Assembly (NCBI RefSeq): GCF_014695715.1
Contig: NZ_JACJOT010000008.1
Coordinates: 248,001 to 312,000 of the forward strand
DNA from: Microcoleus sp. FACHB-68
Lineage (GTDB): Bacteria > Cyanobacteriota > Cyanobacteriia > Cyanobacteriales > Oscillatoriaceae
Direction: 5' to 3'
DNA length: 64,000 nt
Part shown: in pieces, positions 18,426 through 26,700 of the stretch
Layout of the letters: each line of letters starts with the position of its first letter
Position numbering within the stretch: the first letter of the stretch is position 1
Translations under genes and position numbers: made by a program
Notes under the pieces: model-generated
Told to the model about the DNA's origin: nothing
The model's input: the letters and a program-made list of their open reading frames with translations, nothing else
Databases searched by the model: none

Positions 18426-19382
18426 CGGCTATGGCTTCCCGTAATTCCCGCGCTGCCGGCTTAATATCGTGCCGATAAGCTTACCCTAAATTAAGCCCGA
18501 TTTCTTCCTTGGGTACGCAAGTCACGCACCCGAATGAGCTTTACAATTTGCGAGTCGGCACTCCTGTGAGGGGGATGAAGGCAAGGACTCGCTGTTTTAT
18601 TTTGATGAAGTCTAACAAACCATTAAAATTCCAAGCGAAATTTTACTGAGTGAAAATACAATTTGTGCTTCCAAATGCTAAAAAAATGCTTTATAACCTC
18701 ACAAATCTCAATGAAATCGATCTTTTCTGACTGAAACTTTGTTGCTGAATGATCGCAAAAGCAAGAATGAATGCCGATTAAAAAGTCTGTGTAAAGGCTA
18801 AAGTTTTTACAGATAAAGTATTGACTGCCGATTCAGCTTTTTTAAGTAATTTCCTCAAAATTTGCCGGTTTCCCGACAGTTCTTGTCTGGGATGCCGGTG
18901 AAAAGCCCTGAAACAACCAAAAAAACCAATAATAACAACTTCAAGCCAAGAATCATTTATACTGGGGATTAATAGAAGGCTTGGTCTTAAAGTGTGTAGG
19001 TAACACAGAGGCATAAAGCTGCTGAGGCTTTTGTCAAGCAAATTATATAAAATTTTTATTTTTGTCATGTGCCAAAACAACATTCGGCTGCGGTGAACGC
19101 TGTCAAAAAAATTACCAAAGCCTCATGGGGCAATGAATTTGGCCGATCTAAACGCCTAGAAATCCATTAATGTTTTATACAATATATTCATGCAACCCCA
19201 ATCTGCAAGGCGAGAGAATCTGAGACCGTCAAAACAATAGTCAAACGTTGATTGAGCGGAAAATTAGACGAGACAAGGCATTTTAGAAATCGTCCTTAAG
19301 GAAGATTGCACCCAGAGAAAGGTTAGTGAATAGGTGGAAAGAGACTCGGAAAAGTTAAGCAAGCCAGTGAGAGGAAGTTCTG
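18426..19382. other. 957-bp intergenic region upstream of the FkbH-type gene
   Basis: No convincing gene, RNA or repeat is visible. Short open frames exist (for example 18778-19083, minus strand) but show no family resemblance. The length and the terminator on its left edge suggest a regulatory upstream region for the gene at 19383, which has AGAGGAA at suitable spacing from its ATG. Confidence 0.4.
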
Positions 19383-22300
19383 ATGCAATTAAAAGAGAAG
19401 GAAACGCCATCCCAACTGTCAGCAATCGCAATTGCAATTGCAGCGACATTCACGGCTGAGCCGGTGGGGGAATCTCTCGCTTTTTGGATGCAAGAACTAG
19501 ATATCCCCTCTAAGATTGACTTCGCACCGTATAATCAGGTTTTTCAGCAACTGCTTGCACCTGACAGCCTGCTGGCTCAAAATAACAATGGCATTAATGT
19601 TATTTTGGTGCGAATAGAAGATTGGGAAAAGCAGGAAGAACGCGCACACACCGGCATGGCGTTGCAGCCGGCAGCCAAGCAACACATTGAACGAAATGTG
19701 GCGGATCTGGTGCGAATTTTGAAATCGGTGGGAGAACGTAGCGCAACCCCTCAACTCGTGTGCTTGTGCCCCGCCTCACCGGCAGCCGTTGCAGACTCCA
19801 GCCGGCAGGCATTCTTCCAGCAGATGGAAGACGTGATCGCCTCGGAATTAGACAGCGTTAGAAATACCTTCACTGTTACCCCTCAAGAATTCGCGTCTCT
19901 CTATCCCGTTTCCAACTACTACGACGCGCACACAGATGAGTTGGGGCACGTTCCCTACACACCGGCTTTCTTTGCCGCCCTCGGTTCCACCATCGCCCGA
20001 AAAATCGCCCGCCTGAGTCGCGCCCCCTACAAGGTAATTTTGCTCGACTGCGACCAAACTTTATGGAAAGGCGTTTGCGGCGAAGATGGGGCGATGGGAA
20101 TCGAAATTGATGCGCCTCGCAAAGCTCTGCAAGAATTCATGGTAGTCCAGCAACAAGCCGGCACGATCGTTGGGTTATGCAGCAAAAACATAGAAGCCGA
20201 TGTTTTTGAAGTCTTTGATCGCCGGCCTGAAATGCCCCTCAAACGCGAACATATCGTTTCCTGGCGGATTAACTGGCAACCCAAATCAGAAAATATCAAA
20301 TCCATCGCCGAAGAACTTAATTTGGGTTTAGACAGTTTCATCTTTATCGATGATAACCCCGTTGAATGCGCGGAAGTGCAAGCCAATTGCCCGGAAGTTC
20401 TCACCCTGCTGCTACCTTCGGAAGTCGAAGAGATTCCCAGATTTCTGAATCACATTTGGGCATTTGATCGGCTGAAAGTTACGGAAGAAGACAAGAAGCG
20501 CACCGCCCTTTACAAACAAAATGCAGAACGCGAACGATTCCGTAGTTCAGCCTTAACCCTCGATAATTTTTTAGAGGGATTGGGGTTAGAAATTGATATC
20601 TCTGAAATGGCAGCGCACCATTTTGCTAGAGTCGCCCAGCTTACGCAGAGAACCAATCAATTTAACTTTACAACCATTCGCCGGTCTGAAAGCGATATTC
20701 AACAGCTATGCGAATCGGGACAATTAGAAGGTTTGGTTGTTGAAGTGCGGGATCGGTTTGGCGATTATGGTTTAGTTGGGGTAATGCTTTTTGGCAGCAA
20801 CCCTGAAGCCATTAATGTCGATACATTCCTACTCAGTTGCCGCGCTTTGGGACGGGGTGTAGAGCATCGAATGCTGGCAAAACTCGGAAAAATTGCTGAG
20901 GATCGCGGGCTTTATCGGGTTGATATCGGTTATATTCCAACCAAAAAGAATCAGCCGGCTTTTAATTTTATTGAAAGTATCAGTTCAGTTAAAGAAGCGG
21001 TTGGTGATGCCGTGCGTTATCAGGTGCCGGTGGAGGTTGCCGCAGCAGTCAGTTATCAACCCTCAGCAGCATCGGATCTAGCCGAAAGTTCTCCAACTAA
21101 AAATGAAACCTCCCCGCAAAACGCGTCGGTACGGTTGCAGGAAAAAGCCGGTCATTCTTCCTCTGCCTTTCACCAAACAGTGATTCGGATTGCCAGGGAA
21201 TTATATGATGCCGAGCAAATTCTGCAAGTGATTGAATCGCAAAAATTGCGATCTAGGCCGGCAATTGAATCGAGTTACATTGCCCCCCGAACGCCTGTTG
21301 AGGAAGTGCTAGAAGGCATTTGGGCGCGTGTTCTCGGCGTAGATAAAGTGGGAGTGGAAGACAACTTTTTCGAGTTGGGCGGTCACTCGCTATTGCTTAC
21401 CCAATTGATTTCCCGCATTCGCGATAACTTCCAAATTGAGCTATCCATGCAGCGTTTCTTTGAAGCGCCAACGATTTCTGGACTCGCTTTATTGCTGGCC
21501 AAAAATCAAGAAGGGCCAATGAATGCCGAAGCGATTGCTGAACTTCTGAAAATGGTTAACCGGCTTTCAGAAGCAGAAGCGAAGGCAATGCTGGAGGCGA
21601 AAATGGGAACGTCTATCGTTGATTCTTCACTTTCTCCCAGCACTCAGGATTCAGAACTCAAAGCTCAAGATTCAGCACTGTATACTCAACCCTACCGGAT
21701 CGGAGATATCGAACGAGTTGCAATTCGCGCCGGCCAAGAATTAGTTTACTCAAGAAACAGCCGCAGAAGTCAACTTTTAAATGCTGATGTTGTGCAAATG
21801 CTGTGTGAATGCCGGCAATTCAAAACCATTGAGGAACACGCACAAAATATCTGCCGTAATGTGGGTGGAGATATAGCAGCGATTAAAACTGAGTTAGCCG
21901 CATTTGTCGAAGCCGGCTTCTTAATTTCCCAGCAGCAGCTACTAGAAAAATTCGGGCCAAATCAACAGATTACAGTCAAATCTGCTGAGGAATTAAACGC
22001 TCATTATCCTGTTGAAAATGACAGTGTAAGAAGTCATTCATTTACGGCTGTCAAAACCCATAGCAATGGGAAACAGTCGGCGGACAAGGATACGACAGAC
22101 GGCACAGTTGCCTCGGTGGGAATGGTGACGTGCAACCGCATTGAAGGTGCAAAACGCGCCCTGACAAGCTACATCGAAAATAGCCAACAACACGGCAGAA
22201 CGAATAATTTTGTCCTCATGGATGATTCTGCCAGTTCTCAAACGCGAGATGGCTATCGGCAAATGCTGCGCTCGCTTAAAACGCAGTATGGGGCGGAGAT

Positions 22301-23627
22301 TTTTTATGCCGGCTTAGAGGAAAAACAGCGGTTTGCTCAATCATTAATTCAAAAGGGAGGATTGCCACAAGACGTTGTCAATTTTGCCTTATTTGATGTC
22401 GAAAAATCCGGCGCATCTCCGGGTGCAAACCGCAATGCTTTGACGTTGCATACTGCCGGCGACATCATTTTTAGCGCAGATGATGATACGGTGTGCAAGT
22501 TAGTGCCTTCTCCAGAATTGCAGGAAGGCTTAACTTTAACTGCCGGCACTGATCCTTCCGATTATTGGGTGTTTGATGACCGCGAAACTGCCTTAAAATC
22601 GGTGAAGTTTGTAGATCAAGACCTTTTAGCCCTGCATGAGCAGTTATTGGGTAAAAATGTTGGTGCGATTCTTGAGTCTGCCGGCAATACCGACACCGTT
22701 AATATCAACCCAATCGAAAATCAATTTATGCGCCGGTTAGAAGCCGGTGCCGGCAAAGTTTTAGTTACATTTAACGGATTGGTTGGAGACTGTGGATGGG
22801 GTGCGCCTTTTGGTTATTGGGGTGCGCCTTTGGGTTATCTTTTACTAGCCGGTAAATCCCACGAACGATTAGTGCAATCAGAGTCAGGATACCGCAATGC
22901 GCTGACAAGTCGGGATATTTTAAGAGTCACCAACCGGCTAGGAATTAGCGATGACAGTTTCGGCATGACCACATTTGTGGGATTAGATAATCGGGGAGTG
23001 CTGCCGCCATTTATCCCCGTCCGACGCGGGCAAGATTTAATCTTTTCTAATACGGTTTGGAAGTGTTTTCAAAACAGCTTTTTTGGGCACTTACCTTGGG
23101 CATTATTACACGAGCCGGTGGAACAACGGAAATTCTGGGCCGGGGAAATTTTCAGAACCGCTTCTGGTTTTGATACCGCTAAATTAATTGTAGAATGCAT
23201 TAAATCTTGCGAATTCGGGCCGGCATCGCTTGATGAAAAAGAAAGGCTGCGTTCCCTTGGAAAACACCTAATAGAATTAGGTTCACTGCCTCTTGCCGGT
23301 TTTGAAGAGTTTCTACGGTTGCAAGTTTGGCGTACCAGCAGTTCCTTTATTTCCCTAGCAGAAGAACATCTGCGAATTTCTGGAGAGTCGCCGGCTTACT
23401 GGGCAAATGATGTTAAAAAATACACCGATTTGTTGTGTCAATCTCTAACACGAGATGATTATTTCATTCCCCTAGATTTAGTTCAGGGACGCAATTTAGA
23501 TGAAGCGCGACAGCTAGCCCAGCGTTTGGTACTTAAATTTGGTCAGTTGTTATACTGGTGGCCAGAAATGATTGAAGTTACCAAACAATTGCGTCATCAC
23601 GGGGAAAGATTGGGAAGACTAATTTAG
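19383..23627 (+). CDS. FkbH-type glyceryl loader - PCP - PqqD/RRE-like - glycosyltransferase-like fusion
   Basis: 1414 residues in four parts. (1) About 1-560: FkbH-like protein with HAD motif DCDQTLWKG (222-230; D222, D224), IDDNPVEC and the acetyltransferase-like tail LSCRALGRGVEHRMLAK. Family members load and dephosphorylate 1,3-bisphosphoglycerate to give glyceryl-S-carrier. (2) About 630-710: carrier domain, LGGHS with Ser669. (3) About 771-860: winged-helix segment resembling PqqD/RiPP recognition elements (SRRSQLLNADVVQMLCECR, then FKTIEEHAQNI and ELAAFVEAGFL). (4) About 905-1414: GT-A-like domain beginning SVGMVTCNRIEGAKRALTSY with an acidic SADDDT (D1033-D1035), as in nucleotide-sugar-dependent transferases. 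Parts 1 and 2 are confident, 3 and 4 are by pattern. A heptad-repeat linker (21641-21689) joins parts 2 and 3, and a WGAPxGY tandem lies at 22797-22838. The gene sits between two NRPS genes on the same strand and ends 151 bases before the second. A glyceryl unit made here and then modified is the natural inference. Confidence 0.85.
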   Translation: MQLKEKETPSQLSAIAIAIAATFTAEPVGESLAFWMQELDIPSKIDFAPYNQVFQQLLAPDSLLAQNNNGINVILVRIEDWEKQEERAHTGMALQPAAKQHIERNVADLVRILKSVGERSATPQLVCLCPASPAAVADSSRQAFFQQMEDVIASELDSVRNTFTVTPQEFASLYPVSNYYDAHTDELGHVPYTPAFFAALGSTIARKIARLSRAPYKVILLDCDQTLWKGVCGEDGAMGIEIDAPRKALQEFMVVQQQAGTIVGLCSKNIEADVFEVFDRRPEMPLKREHIVSWRINWQPKSENIKSIAEELNLGLDSFIFIDDNPVECAEVQANCPEVLTLLLPSEVEEIPRFLNHIWAFDRLKVTEEDKKRTALYKQNAERERFRSSALTLDNFLEGLGLEIDISEMAAHHFARVAQLTQRTNQFNFTTIRRSESDIQQLCESGQLEGLVVEVRDRFGDYGLVGVMLFGSNPEAINVDTFLLSCRALGRGVEHRMLAKLGKIAEDRGLYRVDIGYIPTKKNQPAFNFIESISSVKEAVGDAVRYQVPVEVAAAVSYQPSAASDLAESSPTKNETSPQNASVRLQEKAGHSSSAFHQTVIRIARELYDAEQILQVIESQKLRSRPAIESSYIAPRTPVEEVLEGIWARVLGVDKVGVEDNFFELGGHSLLLTQLISRIRDNFQIELSMQRFFEAPTISGLALLLAKNQEGPMNAEAIAELLKMVNRLSEAEAKAMLEAKMGTSIVDSSLSPSTQDSELKAQDSALYTQPYRIGDIERVAIRAGQELVYSRNSRRSQLLNADVVQMLCECRQFKTIEEHAQNICRNVGGDIAAIKTELAAFVEAGFLISQQQLLEKFGPNQQITVKSAEELNAHYPVENDSVRSHSFTAVKTHSNGKQSADKDTTDGTVASVGMVTCNRIEGAKRALTSYIENSQQHGRTNNFVLMDDSASSQTRDGYRQMLRSLKTQYGAEIFYAGLEEKQRFAQSLIQKGGLPQDVVNFALFDVEKSGASPGANRNALTLHTAGDIIFSADDDTVCKLVPSPELQEGLTLTAGTDPSDYWVFDDRETALKSVKFVDQDLLALHEQLLGKNVGAILESAGNTDTVNINPIENQFMRRLEAGAGKVLVTFNGLVGDCGWGAPFGYWGAPLGYLLLAGKSHERLVQSESGYRNALTSRDILRVTNRLGISDDSFGMTTFVGLDNRGVLPPFIPVRRGQDLIFSNTVWKCFQNSFFGHLPWALLHEPVEQRKFWAGEIFRTASGFDTAKLIVECIKSCEFGPASLDEKERLRSLGKHLIELGSLPLAGFEEFLRLQVWRTSSSFISLAEEHLRISGESPAYWANDVKKYTDLLCQSLTRDDYFIPLDLVQGRNLDEARQLAQRLVLKFGQLLYWWPEMIEVTKQLRHHGERLGRLI
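21641..21689. repeat. Seven degenerate heptads in the linker between carrier and RRE-like domains
   Basis: Seven consecutive seven-base units (CACTCAG, GATTCAG, AACTCAA, AGCTCAA, GATTCAG, CACTGTA, TACTCAA), 49 bp in all, encode a Ser/Gln-rich linker (STQDSELKAQDSALYTQ). They fall exactly between two recognisable domains, so the repeat has served as linker. Confidence 0.7.
22797..22838 (+). repeat. 21-bp tandem duplication coding WGAPFGY-WGAPLGY
   Basis: Two adjacent 21-base units differing at three positions encode a seven-residue repeat inside the glycosyltransferase-like domain, starting at residue 1139. Confidence 0.7.
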
Positions 23628-23635
23628 CGAACAGG

Positions 23636-23656
23636 GGGCATGGGGCGTAGGGCATT
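23636..23656. repeat. Short GGGCATG-type heptad run
   Basis: Three degenerate seven-base units (GGGCATG, GGGCGTA, GGGCATT) shortly after the FkbH-type gene. It is the same family as the arrays at 30808, 32370 and 54526, read on the other strand. Confidence 0.45.
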
Positions 23657-23778
23657 GCATAGAAAGGTGCTCAGTTGATTTATGTGTGCATACTTGTTGC
23701 AAAATCCTATAGCTTCAGCTCAATTTTTATCAGCGTTAATCGGCATCTTAATAAATTGTTCATCAAGAAGGATTCAAA

Positions 23779-26700
23779 ATGGGTGAGTCTATCCAAGATA
23801 TTGCAACGCTTTCTCCCACTAAGCGGGCACTATTTGAGTTGCTGCTCAAAGAAAAGGGTTTAAATGTCTCTAGAATCCCCAAAATCCTTCGGGGCAGTGA
23901 GACTCAATTTTATCCGCTTTCTTTCGCCCAGCAACGGCTATGGTTTCTCGACCGATTAGACCCAGGCAATCCGGTTTATAATGAAACAACCACAGTCCGC
24001 CTCACCGGCAGACTTAACATTGTTGCGCTTGAACTAAGTTTGAATGAAATTGTCCGCCGGCATGAAATTTTGCGGACAACTTACGCGCTTGTCGGTGCAG
24101 AACCCGTTCAATACATTTCTCCCGCACAACCGATTTCCCTGTCAGTAACCGATTTGAGAAACTTGCCTTTAGAGGAACGCGAACGCTCTTTCTGGCAGTT
24201 ATCCACTCAAAAAGCGCAGCAGCCTTTTGACTTAGAAACCGGGCCGTTACTTCGGGCTAATTTATTTCAACTCGATGAAGAATCTTATGTATTAGGACTA
24301 ATCATACATCACATCATTACAGATGGTTGGTCTAGTAGGATACTAATTCGAGAAATGACGGCACTTTATGACTATTATAGTGCCAGCAAACCTTCACTTT
24401 TACCCGAACTTTCGATTCAATATATCGACTTCGCCGGCTGGCAGCGCGAATGGATGCAGGGTGAAGTTTTAAACCAGCAACTTTCGTATTGGAAAAAACA
24501 CTTAGGCGGACGGCTGCCGGTGCTAGATTTGCCAACAGATCGCCCCCGCCCGCCGGTTCAAACATTTCGCGGCGCACGTCAGTCTTTAACCCTTTCCCCT
24601 GAATTAAGCACCGCATTGGCTGCATTTAGCCGCGCTGAAGGTGTCACTTTATACATGACGCTGCTAGCCGCATTCCAGACATTGCTAATGCGGCTAAGCG
24701 GACAAGACGATATTATTGTGGGATCTCCGATTGCCGGTCGCAATCGCGCAGAAATTGAAGGACTCATTGGATTTTTTATCAATACCTTAGTTCTGCGTAC
24801 CAATCTTGCAGGCAATCCAACATTTAAAGAAGTTTTGCAGCGAGTGCGCCAAGTTGCTTTAGACGCTTATGCTCATCAAGACTTGCCTTTTGAAAAATTA
24901 GTTGAAGAACTACAGCCCGAAAGAGATTTGAGCCGCACACCGCTATTTCAAGTATTTTTTAATATGCTCAGTTTTGAGCAAAATAGCATCGAAATATCAG
25001 GATTAACCGTAGAAACGTTACCGCGTCCCGAACTCGAATCAAAGTTCGATATAACACTTTATGCACGAGAAAATCCTGAACGAACTCAGCTAGAATTTGT
25101 TTATAATGCCGATTTGTTTGAGCCGGCACGCATGGTTGAAATGCTGGCACAATTCCAGCATATTCTGGCTCAAATTGTCAATAACCCAGAAGAAAAAATA
25201 GCTGAAATTTCTTTGGTAACGTCTTCAGTTCAAGCACGCTTACCAAATCCACATGAAACGCTCAATGATTCTTGGGAAGGCGCTGTTCACAGGCAGTTTT
25301 CCCAACAAGCAAAGCGAGTGGGAAATAGCACAGCCATCGTTGATCGGCAAGGAAATCTGACTTATTCACAACTCGATAAAATCAGCAATCAACTCGCCGA
25401 TTATCTGCAAAAACATGGCATTGGTTCTCAGGATGTTGTCGCGATTTACGCATATCGTAGCGCCCCAATAGTCGTGGCTTTGCTGGGAATTCTCAAAGCC
25501 GGCGCTGCATTTGTGATTCTCGATGCCAAATATCCCGCCGAGCGATTAATTGATTGTGTTAAGCTAGCTCAGCCGAAGGCTTGGCTGCAAATGTCAGTCG
25601 CAGGAAACCTTCCGGAGACTTTAGAAACCTTTATTGGGACATTATCAAGCCAGTGCCGGTTGAATCTACCTGAATCAGCCGTCGAAATTGGCGAGATTTT
25701 AAAGGATTATTCAACAGAAAATCCCCATACCGAAATTAACCCCGATGACTTAGCCTATATTGCCTTTACCTCCGGCTCAACCGGCAAGCCCAAAGGTATC
25801 TTAGGCACTCACAAACCGCTTTCCCACTTCCTGCAATGGCACGTCCAAACCTTTAATTTAAATCAATCAGATCGATTCAGTGGGCTATCTGGACTCGCCC
25901 ACGATCCCTTGCTGCGAGACATTTTTACACCCCTATGGTTAGGCGCAACCCTCTGCATTCCTACCCCAGAAGAAATCGGCACTCCAGGCAAGTTAGGCGA
26001 GTGGATGAAGCAACAGCAAATCACCATCAGCCACCTAACACCGGCAATGGGACAGCTCTTAACTGAAACTTCCCAAAATCAACAACTAACAAACCTGCGT
26101 TATGCCTTCTTTGGAGGCGATGTATTAACAACTCGTGATGTTGAAAAACTGCGAAATATAGCTCCAAATGTTACTTGCGTGAACTTCTATGGAGCCACAG
26201 AAACTCCGCAAGCAATGGGGTATTATATCGTTCCGAATCAAGAATTAGAAGAACATACAAACACAGCAACCCATCGACCCGAAAATTCCCTAATACCCCA
26301 ATCTCGCACTCAATCCCGAATTCCCTTGGGACGAGGCATCCAAGATGTGCAACTGCTAATTTTAAATTCCTCCCATCGGCTGGCAGGAATTGGAGAAATC
26401 GGAGAAATATACATCCGCACATCTTATTTATCTCAAGGATATTTGGGAGATGAATCGTTAACTACATCGCGATTTTTCACCAATCCATTTACCAATATCC
26501 CCTCAGACCGGCTCTACAAAACCGGAGACTTAGGCCGGTATTTACCTGATGGGAATATATCAGTTGCCGGTCGCGCTGATCATCAAATAAAAATCCGAGG
26601 ATTCCGCATTGAGCCGGGGGAAATTGAGACAGTATTAAGCCAGCATCCCCATGTGCGGCAAAGTGTGGTGATCGCCCGTGAAGATATACCGGGAGAGAAA

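Noticed and set aside
18778-19083. 101-residue minus-strand frame in the gap before the FkbH-type gene
   Set aside because: No recognisable family, no good ribosome-binding site and an AT-rich, low-complexity composition.
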